From: Desulfonatronovibrio hydrogenovorans DSM 9292
GTDB lineage: Bacteria > Desulfobacterota > Desulfovibrionia > Desulfovibrionales > Desulfonatronovibrionaceae
DNA: 64,000 bases
Reading direction: 5' to 3'
Assembly: GCF_000686525.1 (NCBI RefSeq)
Contig: NZ_JMKT01000008.1
Location: forward strand, 124,001-188,000
The position numbers and the translations under genes were made by a program. Of this stretch, positions 7,698 through 15,710 are shown piece after piece (positions within the stretch are counted from its first letter, which is position 1; each line of letters starts with the position of its first letter). Under the pieces are notes generated by a model. It saw only the letters and a program-made list of their open reading frames with translations. It was not told where the DNA came from and searched no databases.

Positions 7698-8669
7698 TTA
7701 GCTTAACAATAAAGCCATGGAAAATCCGGCCATGGGGGTCAGGCTGAAGCCGACACATAAGGCCACAAAGATCAGCAGGCCACGGCTGCCGGGCTTGCTG
7801 TCCAGGAAAGGGATGCCTGAAGCCCACAATACAGCGCATGCCGCAAAGATATACAGGTTTTCCGGTCCCCTGGTCTGTGCTGCCGGTACCAGCACAATCA
7901 GGGCCAGGGCCAAACCGTTAAGGACCAGGATCAGTCTCTGATTGATGCGGTTTCCGAAAATGACTGAGCTGCTTTTTTTGCCGCTCATCCTGTCTGATGG
8001 CTGGTCCGGGAGTGAAGTGCTCATGGCACAGGTGAGGGACAGCAAAAGCATCAGGACTATTAGCGGCCAGGATATGCAGCTGAGGTTTCCTTGCTGGGCC
8101 AGATAACCTGTAACCGGGAGCAACCCTCCAACTCCCAGCATCTGCAAAAACTCCCCACCGCCTCTGTAAGAAAGCTGAAAGGGTCTGAAGCTGTAAGCCC
8201 AGACCAGAACATGGCCGGAAAGAATCAGTAGAAGAGGGCCCCAGTTATTCCAGAGCCATCCAAGGACCAAGCCAACGGCTATGCAAAGCAGGCCGAAGAT
8301 AAGGGCTGCCATGGTCAGGCTTTTCCTGGACAGGGATCTGTCCACCAGAACCCTGGACCCGCCGGAAAATATGTTGTGGGTCCTGTTCAGGGTATCTGTT
8401 TCTACGTCAGCAATATCATTGGCAAAAACAATGAAAAGCTGAACAGCCAAGCCATAAAAATGACAAAGGGCGAAAATTTCCCAGGAAAAATTACCTTGAG
8501 CATGGGCCATGGACTGGCCCAGAAGCAGGGGCAGAAAAATATACAGCTGGGAAGGCATTCTGGATGCCTGGAACCAGGCCCCTGGACTTGCAGAAAAAAG
8601 ACGACCAGGTTGTCTCAGGCCTTTTAACCGGCTTTTTCCGGAATATATCTCGGATTTCATCAGGCTCAT
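7698..8669 (-). CDS. UbiA-family prenyltransferase (MenA-like)
   Basis: This is an integral membrane aromatic prenyltransferase of the UbiA superfamily with about eight hydrophobic helices. The two Asp-rich motifs that bind prenyl diphosphate and magnesium are visible: NDIADVETD near residue 85 and DQPSDRMSGK near residue 222. The first follows the MenA-type NDxxDxxxD pattern, so a quinone or related lipid prenylation is likely, but the acceptor cannot be told. It is transcribed divergently from the DUF1295-FAD-CFA operon. The second Met (8660) is an alternative start; neither has a clear ribosome site. Confidence 0.85.
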   Translation of the reverse strand: MSLMKSEIYSGKSRLKGLRQPGRLFSASPGAWFQASRMPSQLYIFLPLLLGQSMAHAQGNFSWEIFALCHFYGLAVQLFIVFANDIADVETDTLNRTHNIFSGGSRVLVDRSLSRKSLTMAALIFGLLCIAVGLVLGWLWNNWGPLLLILSGHVLVWAYSFRPFQLSYRGGGEFLQMLGVGGLLPVTGYLAQQGNLSCISWPLIVLMLLLSLTCAMSTSLPDQPSDRMSGKKSSSVIFGNRINQRLILVLNGLALALIVLVPAAQTRGPENLYIFAACAVLWASGIPFLDSKPGSRGLLIFVALCVGFSLTPMAGFSMALLLS

Positions 8670-8868
8670 GTTTTACAGGATAAAAGATACGGCAATTTTT
8701 CAATGCTAGTGTTCAGGTTCTGTTTTGTCCATGGGATGCGCAGAAAAAACTTTGCTGCTGCCCAGGCTTTCCAGGACAGGCTTGTTTCCTTGACAACCAT
8801 TGCTTGTTGCTACATATTTTTAGGATCGTATAAAATAGTATCCTTTTTGAAGGAAGTCCATTTTCTTT

Positions 8869-9651
8869 ATGTCGTTACCTGGTGTCCTTCTGATCGCACT
8901 CGGGGCTGTCCTGCTCCTTATGCTGGGAGCCTGGCTTCTGGCCTTGGTCCGCAAAAAGGCCTGTGTGGCAGATTCGTTCTGGGGTCTGGGCTTTGTGCTG
9001 ATTGCCTGGCTGTCCTGGTCAATGGGACCGGAAACTCCCAGAAGCTGCCTGGTGGCGGTCCTGATAAGCATCTGGGGACTGCGTCTTTTTTTACATATTA
9101 CCATGCGCAACTGGGGGCAGCCCGAAGACCGGCGTTACAGGGCCATGCGGGAGCATTACGGTCGATCTTTCTGGTGGATCAGTCTTTTTCTGGTCTTTCT
9201 TCTCCAGGGGACCCTGCTCTGGATCATCTCTCTGGCCCCGCTGCTGGCCCAGCTGTCTCCTGTCCCGGCCAGGCTGACCTGGCTTGACTGGATGGGCTTA
9301 TTTGTCTTTGCCGCAGGTCTCATATTTGAGGCTGTCAGCGATTACCAGATGAAGCGTTTCCGAAGTAGTCCAGCTAGTAAGGGCAAGGTTATGGATAAAG
9401 GATTGTGGGCTTATTCCCGGCATCCTAATTATTTTGGGGAAAGCCTTATCTGGTGGGGCATATTCATCATCGCCCTGGCTACCCCTTACGGGTGGTGGGC
9501 AGTAATCAGTCCATTACTGATCACCTTTCTGCTGCTCAAGGTTTCGGGAGTGGTCATGCTGGAAAAGGATATCAGCCAGCGTCGCCCTGAGTATGAAAAG
9601 TATAAGCGTGAAGTCAGTGCCTTTATTCCTTGGTTCCGGACCGGAGAATAA
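8869..9651 (+). CDS. DUF1295 membrane protein (steroid 5-alpha-reductase-like fold)
   Basis: This 260-residue protein has about six transmembrane helices. The C-terminal DUF1295 signature is clear: GLWAYSRHPNYFGESLIWWG near residues 182-201, resembling isoprenylcysteine methyltransferases and steroid 5-alpha reductases, and a terminal RRPEYEKYKREVSAFIPW. The family is presumed to be a membrane-bound reductase or methyltransferase acting on lipids. It is the first gene of a tightly packed operon (7 bases to the next) with FAD-dependent, DUF1365-CFA and SRPBCC genes, which suggests a shared role in modifying membrane fatty acids. Confidence 0.85.
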   Translation: MSLPGVLLIALGAVLLLMLGAWLLALVRKKACVADSFWGLGFVLIAWLSWSMGPETPRSCLVAVLISIWGLRLFLHITMRNWGQPEDRRYRAMREHYGRSFWWISLFLVFLLQGTLLWIISLAPLLAQLSPVPARLTWLDWMGLFVFAAGLIFEAVSDYQMKRFRSSPASKGKVMDKGLWAYSRHPNYFGESLIWWGIFIIALATPYGWWAVISPLLITFLLLKVSGVVMLEKDISQRRPEYEKYKREVSAFIPWFRTGE

Positions 9652-9658
9652 AATCTTT

Positions 9659-10945
9659 ATGTACAACCAGAAAAAACAGCGGCAAAAAACCGGCCTGCGA
9701 ATCGCTGTGGTCGGCGGCGGAGCAGCTGGGATGGCTGCCTCGTACTATCTTGGCCAGAAACATGAGGTTGACCTTTTTGAAGTGTCTCCAAAACTTGGAG
9801 GACATGTTCAGACAGTCATGGCTGATGACGGGGACAACCGGAAAATTCCTGTTGATATGGGATTTATCGTATTCAACAACAGGACTTATCCAAAATTCTG
9901 TCGATTTCTGGATGATCTTGGAGTAAAATCAGCTCCCACTGACATGTCTTTTTCCTACAGTGAGCCCCAGACAGGGTTTGCCTATGCCGGCACAGGCCTT
10001 TCCGGTCTCTTCGCCCATCGGATCAACATTATTAACCCGGGTTTCTGGAAAATGATCCTGGCGGTTCTAAAGTTCTGCAGGCATATTTCCAGGGACCTGG
10101 AACAGGGACGCCTCAAAGATGGTACCCTGGGAGGTTATATCCGGGCAAACAACTATCCGGGTATCCTCATGGACCGCTATTTGGAGCCCATGGTCAGGGC
10201 AATCTGGTCTGCCGAGGAACACGAGCCAGAAAATTTTCCTCTGGAGCGCTTTGCCAGGTTTTTTTCCAATCACGGCCTGCTAAGCATCAGGGGTGGTCCG
10301 ACCTGGCTGTACATACCGGGTGGAAGCCATACTTATGTCAAGGCCTTTGAACAAAGATTTTCCGGAACCATCAGGACCGGGTGCCCTGTAAAGGGAGTAT
10401 CCAGGAGTAAAGACGCAGTCACCATCCACCTGGAAGACCAGGTCCTAAAGTACGACGCTGTCGTTCTTGCCTGCCATGCGGACATGGCCCTGGAACTGCT
10501 TAGAGATCCTGGCAACGAAGAAATCAGGCTACTCATTCCCTGGCAATATGTTGGCAACGAGGTGGTCATGCATACTGATCCGTCCTTTCTTCCTCCAAAT
10601 CCCAGGGCATGGGCCTGCTGGAACGTTATTGCCCAGTCAGGGGATAAGGAAAAAAGGGTCCATGTGCATTACTGGATGAATCTTTTGCAGCGTTTTTCCG
10701 CCAGTAAGAACCACGTTGTAACCCTCAATCCGCGCCGCACGGTTCCTGGTAAGGCTGTATCCCGCCGCCTGGAGATGTTCCATCCAGTGTTCAATGCTTC
10801 TTCACTCTCAGCTCAGGCAGATCTTGCCTCTCTGCAGGGAGTAAGAAATACTTTTTTCTGTGGCAGCTATCACGGCAACGGGTTCCATGAAGACGCAGCT
10901 GCTTCGGGGGTGCGGGTTGCCGAGCTTCTGGGTGCTGGTCAATGA
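9659..10945 (+). CDS. FAD-dependent amine-oxidase-like oxidoreductase
   Basis: This 428-residue flavoprotein has an N-terminal dinucleotide-binding motif, VVGGGAAGMAASYYLG, at residues 17-32, followed by DLFEVSPKLGGH. The C-terminus (FCGSYHGNGFHEDAAASGV) resembles the FAD-binding end of the COG2907 group. Relatives occur beside cyclopropane-fatty-acid synthase genes and have been linked to fatty-acid desaturation or furan-fatty-acid formation in alphaproteobacteria; that role here is inference. The ATG at 9659 fits the start of the flavin fold. Its last 4 bases overlap the start of the next gene (ATGA), implying translational coupling. Confidence 0.85.
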   Translation: MYNQKKQRQKTGLRIAVVGGGAAGMAASYYLGQKHEVDLFEVSPKLGGHVQTVMADDGDNRKIPVDMGFIVFNNRTYPKFCRFLDDLGVKSAPTDMSFSYSEPQTGFAYAGTGLSGLFAHRINIINPGFWKMILAVLKFCRHISRDLEQGRLKDGTLGGYIRANNYPGILMDRYLEPMVRAIWSAEEHEPENFPLERFARFFSNHGLLSIRGGPTWLYIPGGSHTYVKAFEQRFSGTIRTGCPVKGVSRSKDAVTIHLEDQVLKYDAVVLACHADMALELLRDPGNEEIRLLIPWQYVGNEVVMHTDPSFLPPNPRAWACWNVIAQSGDKEKRVHVHYWMNLLQRFSASKNHVVTLNPRRTVPGKAVSRRLEMFHPVFNASSLSAQADLASLQGVRNTFFCGSYHGNGFHEDAAASGVRVAELLGAGQ

Positions 10946-12990
10946 ATTCCAGAGTAATCCCGGTCTATGTTTCTCATGAGCGGCATCTCAAAATAAGTCA
11001 CCGCTTCCAGTACAGATTCATGCTTCTACTTCTGGACCTGGACGAGTTGGTCCATCTGGACCGGTCCTCAAGGCTGTTTGGTTTGAACAGGTTCAGGCCA
11101 GTCTCTATTTTTGATCAGGATTTTCTGAGTCCAGGAAAGGGCAGCATAAAGAATAAACTGGAAAATCTTCTCAAGTCCAGGGCCTCCATTGAATTTTCAA
11201 AAGATTCGACCATCCTGCTTTTGACTGCGGGCAGGGTTTTAGGCCATGTATTCAACCCGGTCAGTTTCTATTTCATCTACAACCCGGAAAATGAGCTTAT
11301 TTGTGTTGTGGCCGAGGTGAACAATACCTTTGGAGACAAACACGTGTACGTGCTTGACAGCCCGGAAAACTCAAAGGGGTTTCCAGCCAGGTACAGTGCA
11401 AACAAGGCCTTTCATGTTTCCCCTTTCTTTGACATGACCGGGCATTATGCCTTCAGGTTCAGCGACGTGCAAAAAGAAATGGATATCTCCATAAGTCTGA
11501 TCAAGGAGGGTAAAACAGCCCTTGAGGCCAGATTGTGGCAGAATGGTCCGGCCAGAATGTTCAGTGACGCTAACCTGTTAAAGACATGGCTGGCTCATCC
11601 GCTGGCTCCCAGCCTGACCTACATGCGTATCCTGCGTCAGGCCCTGAGCCTCTATCTGGTCAAGAAACTGCCTGTCTTCACCAGGCCTGATCCTGAAAGT
11701 CCCATGACCATCAGGACAATGAAAGGAAAAACAGGCCTTGTGGACAAGGCCGCCCAGAGCCTGGTCATGGGCAACCTGAAAAAAATCTGGAAGGGCCGCC
11801 TGGAGCTGGAACTGCCGGACAAAACAGTCCGCGTGTTTCAGGGAGAAGAGCCTGGACCCACGTGCCGGATGCGAATACTGGACAGTCATTTTTTTAGAAA
11901 AATCGTGAAAAAAGAGGATGTGGGACTGGGCCAGGCCTACACCACGGGCATGTGGGCCACTGATGACCTGACAGGACTCATGGAGCTTCTGATCATGAAC
12001 ATGGACCGGATGTCATACAAGGAAAACCTCGGTTTTGCCGGCAGAAGCCTGCACAAGGCCATGGTTCTTGGCAGAAGAATGATCCCTGACAATGATCCCT
12101 CAGGGAGCAGGAAAAATATCCAGGCCCATTATGACCTGTCCAATGAATTTTTTGCCAGGTTCCTCGGCCCTGACATGACCTATTCATGTGCGGTTTTTGA
12201 AAACCTGGCTGAATTGAAATCGTTGGGCAAGAGCATCACTGCCAGGGAACTCCAGATGGCTCAGCATCACAAGTATGCTCTTATTGCCGGGGCTGCAGGA
12301 ATAAAGCCTGGAGACCATGTGCTTGAAATAGGCTGCGGATGGGGAGGCTTTGCAGTTTTTGCGGCTGAAAAACTTGGGTGCCGGGTCCATGCGGTTACCA
12401 TTTCAGACAAACAGCACAGCCATGTTCAGGAGTTGATCAAGTCTAGGGGACTTGAGAAGAAAGTTACTGCCGTCCTTGCTGATTACCGCAGCCTCAAAGG
12501 ACAGTATGACGCCCTGGTGTCCATTGAGATGCTTGAGGCTGTGGGGCACAGATATCATCCTGATTTTTTCCGGGCAATGGACAGGCTTCTCAAACCCGGA
12601 GGATTGGCCTGTATCCAGACCATTACCATAATTGATCAGCGTTATGAAACTTATCGCAAAACCCGGGACTGGATCAGCACATATATATTTCCGGGCGGCC
12701 TGCTGCCCTCCCTTGAAAGGATTACCCGGGTCCTGGCCGGTCACACCTCCCTGTCCATAGCCGGAATCCGGGACATCGGACTTCATTACGTTCCCACACT
12801 GGAAGCCTGGAAGAAACGTTTCCTGGATAACAGACAGGATATTATGGCCATGGGTTTTGATGAAGAATTCTTCAAGACCTGGGAATACTATTTCAGCATC
12901 TGCCAGGCAGGCTTTAAGCAGCGCCACATCAGAGACCTGCAGATAGTCCTGGACCGTCCAGAATACATGAACAAAGGCGATCAAGGATAG
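10942..12990 (+). CDS. DUF1365 domain fused to cyclopropane-fatty-acyl-phospholipid synthase
   Basis: This 682-residue protein combines two proteins that are normally separate neighbours. Residues ~1-235 are DUF1365 (GHVFNPVSFYF, EVNNTFGDKHVY, KAFHVSPFFD). Residues ~265-682 are a CFA-type SAM methyltransferase, with QAHYDLSNEFF, MTYSCAVF, the SAM site EIGCGWGG (462-469), SIEMLEAVG, YIFPGG and the final WEYYFSICQAGF. CFA synthases transfer a methylene group to unsaturated acyl chains of membrane phospholipids. No frameshift separates the parts and a linker joins them, so the fusion looks real. It overlaps the FAD gene by 4 bases and precedes the SRPBCC gene by 4. Confidence 0.9.
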   Translation: MNSRVIPVYVSHERHLKISHRFQYRFMLLLLDLDELVHLDRSSRLFGLNRFRPVSIFDQDFLSPGKGSIKNKLENLLKSRASIEFSKDSTILLLTAGRVLGHVFNPVSFYFIYNPENELICVVAEVNNTFGDKHVYVLDSPENSKGFPARYSANKAFHVSPFFDMTGHYAFRFSDVQKEMDISISLIKEGKTALEARLWQNGPARMFSDANLLKTWLAHPLAPSLTYMRILRQALSLYLVKKLPVFTRPDPESPMTIRTMKGKTGLVDKAAQSLVMGNLKKIWKGRLELELPDKTVRVFQGEEPGPTCRMRILDSHFFRKIVKKEDVGLGQAYTTGMWATDDLTGLMELLIMNMDRMSYKENLGFAGRSLHKAMVLGRRMIPDNDPSGSRKNIQAHYDLSNEFFARFLGPDMTYSCAVFENLAELKSLGKSITARELQMAQHHKYALIAGAAGIKPGDHVLEIGCGWGGFAVFAAEKLGCRVHAVTISDKQHSHVQELIKSRGLEKKVTAVLADYRSLKGQYDALVSIEMLEAVGHRYHPDFFRAMDRLLKPGGLACIQTITIIDQRYETYRKTRDWISTYIFPGGLLPSLERITRVLAGHTSLSIAGIRDIGLHYVPTLEAWKKRFLDNRQDIMAMGFDEEFFKTWEYYFSICQAGFKQRHIRDLQIVLDRPEYMNKGDQG

Positions 12991-12994
12991 TATT

Positions 12995-13468
12995 ATGCCG
13001 GTTTACCGACTTGAATATACCCAGATCCTGCCTGTTGAAATCAGCCGGGCCTGGGATTTTTTTTCCAGTCCTGAAAATCTGTGTCAAATTACCCCTGACT
13101 GGCTTTGCTTTGAGATTAAAAACCTGGAGTCTGACGCAATATATCCGGGAATGATAATCCAGTACACAATCAGGGCGGTTGCCGGAATTCCCATGTCCTG
13201 GACAACGGAAATCACCCAGGTCAGAAAACCTGTGTTTTTCGTAGATGAGCAGCGCTTGGGTCCTTACAGGTTCTGGCATCACCAGCACATTTTTCAGGAG
13301 ACTGACCTGGGTACCCAGGTGATTGACCTAGTCCATTACGCCCTTTACCTGGGATGGCCCGCCGCCTTGCTGAACCATCTGCTGGTCAGGCCCAGGCTGG
13401 AAAAAATATTTGCCTACCGCAAAAAAGCACTGGAAGATATTTTCAGGCCAGGGGTACAGATGACTTAA
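12995..13468 (+). CDS. SRPBCC (START-like) ligand-binding protein
   Basis: This 157-residue protein has the SRPBCC helix-grip pattern. It begins with a strand and the ISRAWDFFSSPENLCQITPDW helix-loop typical of the COG4276-like group, then has alternating strands and ends in a long helix (RPRLEKIFAYRKKALEDIF). Such proteins bind hydrophobic molecules in a cavity. It is the last gene of the lipid-modification operon, 4 bases after the DUF1365-CFA gene, suggesting that it handles a lipid substrate or product. It has no signal peptide. Confidence 0.8.
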   Translation: MPVYRLEYTQILPVEISRAWDFFSSPENLCQITPDWLCFEIKNLESDAIYPGMIIQYTIRAVAGIPMSWTTEITQVRKPVFFVDEQRLGPYRFWHHQHIFQETDLGTQVIDLVHYALYLGWPAALLNHLLVRPRLEKIFAYRKKALEDIFRPGVQMT

Positions 13469-13690
13469 GGTCTTCCAGGAGGATCATTTCCTGGCTTTCC
13501 AGGTCCTGTTCCTGGCGGTCCTGTCTTGTTCTGTGTCCAGGTCCGTCTCATTTCGGGGGGGAAATATTCTTTTTCTTGTTATGAAAGTCCGCTTAAGCTG
13601 GAAGTGCCAGAAATAAGGTTTGTGGAGATTTCAGGAAAGAAGTTTGTCAGCTGTTTGCAGCTTTATCAGACTGATTCCCCAGCCGGCCTT

Positions 13691-14065
13691 ATGAGCAGCC
13701 GATTCCACCATGCCCACGCCCAAGACTACTTCAACCAGACCATTGAGGTAGATCCATCCTCATTTCTTTTGCCCCGAGTAAAACACTTTATGCCTGGATC
13801 AACAGTTCTGGATGTAGGCTGCGGCTCAGGCCGGGATATGCTCTGGCTTACAGAGCGCGGTCCCCACTGCACCGGTCTGGATCGCTCCACTGAGATGGCC
13901 GCCCTGGCCAGGGAGCATACCGGCCTGCCGTTAATTGAAGCTATTTTTGAGTCCTATGACTTCAGCCGGATGAACATGGACGGACTCCTGCTCATCGGCG
14001 TCCTGGTCCGCTTCTACCAAACCCATGCCCTCATCACTATGAAACAAAACAGTGGCAGGGCATAG
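13691..14065 (+). pseudogene. Broken copy A of the island SAM methyltransferase gene
   Basis: The first ~105 codons closely match the intact gene at 15116, including the SAM motif VLDVGCGSGRDMLWL. Homology starts about 40 bases before the ATG at gtttgcagctttatcagactga. After LLIGVLV about 75 bases are replaced by ttctaccaaacccatgccc (14012-14030), which is identical to the 5' end of the intact copy at 15128-15146. The frame then rejoins at HALITMKQ and stops soon after. The C-terminal ~60 residues are absent. It is probably non-functional. Confidence 0.8.
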
Positions 14066-14151
14066 ATCAAATGAAAGATGGCACTTTAAGTTTTTTTAAA
14101 TGATTGACGACCTGCACGAATTTGCAATATTTGTATGTCAGGAGAAAAAAT

Positions 14152-14367
14152 ATGTTAGCTATCAGCCTGCCTGAAGACATCGAAAAAAGACTCGTTGATC
14201 TGGCTGAAAAAACGGGAAGAACAAAGACTTATTATGCCCGTGAAGCAATCATTGAGCACCTGGAAGATCTGGAAGACTATTACCTTGCGGTACACAGGTT
14301 AGAGAACCCGCCTGAAAGGACCTGGTCCTTAGAAGAGCTGGAGCAGGAAGTTGATCTGGAAGATTGA
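14152..14367 (+). CDS. Ribbon-helix-helix antitoxin (RelB/TraY-like)
   Basis: This 71-residue protein begins MLAISLPEDIEKRL, followed by AEKTGRTKTYYAREAIIEHL, the ribbon-helix-helix DNA-binding pattern of RelB-type antitoxins that repress their own operon. The C-terminal half (LEDLEDYYLAVHRLE and the acidic tail) would bind the toxin. An aggag site lies before the ATG at 14152; an upstream in-frame ATG at 14104 lacks one. The partner toxin reading frame begins inside its end but is truncated, so this antitoxin appears orphaned. Confidence 0.8.
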   Translation: MLAISLPEDIEKRLVDLAEKTGRTKTYYAREAIIEHLEDLEDYYLAVHRLENPPERTWSLEELEQEVDLED

Positions 14368-14482
14368 ATTTGACGATCGGGCCAGAAAAGAACTGCGCAG
14401 GCTGGACCGACAGGCCCAGGTCAATATCCTTGCTTACCTGAGGAGCCGGATTGCCACAGCAGATCAGAAAATGATTTTATGA
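14351..14482 (+). pseudogene. Truncated RelE/ParE-type toxin gene
   Basis: A frame starting with TTG at 14351 overlaps the antitoxin end and reads IWKIEFDDRARKELRRLD, the usual start of RelE toxins. It ends at codon 44, after ADQKMIL. The family core that should follow (pattern GLWRYRVGDYR, about 45 more residues) is missing, with the next toxin-antitoxin operon beginning about 70 bases later. It is too short to be an active RNase. Confidence 0.7.
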
Positions 14483-14549
14483 CAGGTAGCCTGCATCAGG
14501 AAGTTAATGCAAGGCCCGATATATTTTCACTTATGTCCGGAGAGTAATT

Positions 14550-14753
14550 ATGACAACACTTAATATTGAAAAATTAAGCGTGGCTGAGCGAATTCAGGTC
14601 ATGGAGATCATCTGGGATTCTCTGGCTCACCATCAGACTGAGATTGAGTCTCCACAATGGCATTATGATATTCTTAAGCAGAGAAAACAAGAAATTGATA
14701 ATGGTGCTGCCCGGTTTATTTCTTTTGAAGAGCTTGCGGCAAGGCGCAAATGA
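14550..14753 (+). CDS. Addiction-module antitoxin (TIGR02574-like)
   Basis: This 67-residue protein starts IEKLSVAERIQVMEIIWDSL and ends ISFEELAARRK. That matches the family of short addiction-module components that pair with ParE/RelE-type toxins. A ggagag ribosome site lies 6 bases before the ATG. It overlaps the toxin gene by 4 bases (ATGA), as expected for coupled antitoxin-toxin translation. DNA binding and autoregulation are assumed from the family, not shown here. Confidence 0.8.
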   Translation: MTTLNIEKLSVAERIQVMEIIWDSLAHHQTEIESPQWHYDILKQRKQEIDNGAARFISFEELAARRK

Positions 14754-15061
14754 GAAAGATCAGAGAAGTGGTCATCCTGTCTGATGTGGCTCATGACCTT
14801 AATAATGGCAAAGAATTCTATAACCGTAGTGAGCCGGGAGTTGGTGACTATTTCTGGGACAGTCTGGTTGCTGATATGAAGTCCCTGATTATCTATGGTG
14901 GTGTTCATATAGTAAAAAATGGCTATTACCGTATGTCAGCCAAACGTTTTCCTTACTCCATCTACTATACCATTGAAAAGCAAGTTGCTTATGTAATTGC
15001 AGTTCTGCCAATGCGAAAAGATCCACTGTGGATAGAAGATCAGTTGAGGGTAAGGGAGTGA
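14750..15061 (+). CDS. ParE/RelE-family toxin
   Basis: This 103-residue protein has the RelE/ParE fold signature: an N-terminal strand followed by a helix, then strands carrying YYRMSAKRFPYSIYYTIE and VAYVIAVLPMRKDPLWI. Members inhibit translation (RelE) or DNA gyrase (ParE); this subfamily is not specific enough to choose. It appears full length. It forms an intact module with the preceding antitoxin and lies between two copies of the methyltransferase gene, so the pair sits inside what looks like a duplicated or inserted segment. Confidence 0.8.
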   Translation: MRKIREVVILSDVAHDLNNGKEFYNRSEPGVGDYFWDSLVADMKSLIIYGGVHIVKNGYYRMSAKRFPYSIYYTIEKQVAYVIAVLPMRKDPLWIEDQLRVRE

Positions 15062-15115
15062 TAATAAATATCTGACCAGTTTGCAGCTTTATCAGACTGA
15101 CCTCAGCCCGTCCTT

Positions 15116-15691
15116 ATGAGCAGCCGATTCTACCAAACCCATGCCCAAGACTACTTCAACCAGACCATAGAGGTTGATCCTTCCTCATTTCTCCTGCCCC
15201 TTGTAGAACACCTTACACCTGGTTCAAAAGTTCTGGATATCGGATGCGGCTCAGGCCGGGATATGCTCTGGCTTTCAGAGCGCGGTTTTCATTGCAAAGG
15301 CCTGGAACGCTCCCCTGACTTGGCTGCGCTGGCCAGGGACCATACCGGCCTGCCGGTAATTGAAGCTGACTTTGAATCATATGATCTCAGCCGGATGAAT
15401 ATGGACGCTGTCCTGCTCATCGGCGCCCTGGTCCACCTGCCTTACGAGCGCTTTTCGCCTGTGCTTACAAATATTCTCAAGGCTTTAAAGCCCGGCGGCC
15501 ACGCCCTGATCACCATGAAGCAGGGACAGGGGAGACAGGAGGCTGATGATGGCAGGATATTTTATTTATGGGACAGGGAAGATTTGAGCAGGGTTTTCAA
15601 AGTTAATGGCTTGATTTGTGTTGATTCTTCTGTTCAAACTTCACAGGTGAGAGAAACTGATATCTGGTTGAGTTTTGTTCTGCAGACATGA
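15116..15691 (+). CDS. Class I SAM-dependent methyltransferase (intact copy B)
   Basis: This 191-residue cytoplasmic methyltransferase has motif I VLDIGCGSGRDMLWL near residues 40-54, then GLERSPDLAALARDHTGLPV, AVLLIGALVHLP and LKALKPGGHALITMKQG. It is a small Rossmann methyltransferase of the UbiE/TehB type; its substrate is unknown. Parts of the same gene occur at 13691, 24901 and 6030, so it belongs to a repeated local family. It lies 54 bases after the toxin and 19 bases before the MazG-PLD-helicase gene, so it may be transcribed with that gene. Confidence 0.85.
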   Translation: MSSRFYQTHAQDYFNQTIEVDPSSFLLPLVEHLTPGSKVLDIGCGSGRDMLWLSERGFHCKGLERSPDLAALARDHTGLPVIEADFESYDLSRMNMDAVLLIGALVHLPYERFSPVLTNILKALKPGGHALITMKQGQGRQEADDGRIFYLWDREDLSRVFKVNGLICVDSSVQTSQVRETDIWLSFVLQT

Positions 15692-15710
15692 AGTTTAACC
15701 ATCCCCAACC

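Noticed and set aside
13526-13690. In-frame extension upstream of methyltransferase copy A
   Set aside because: Homology with the intact copy supports the ATG at 13691, and the shared upstream stretch is non-coding in the intact copy.
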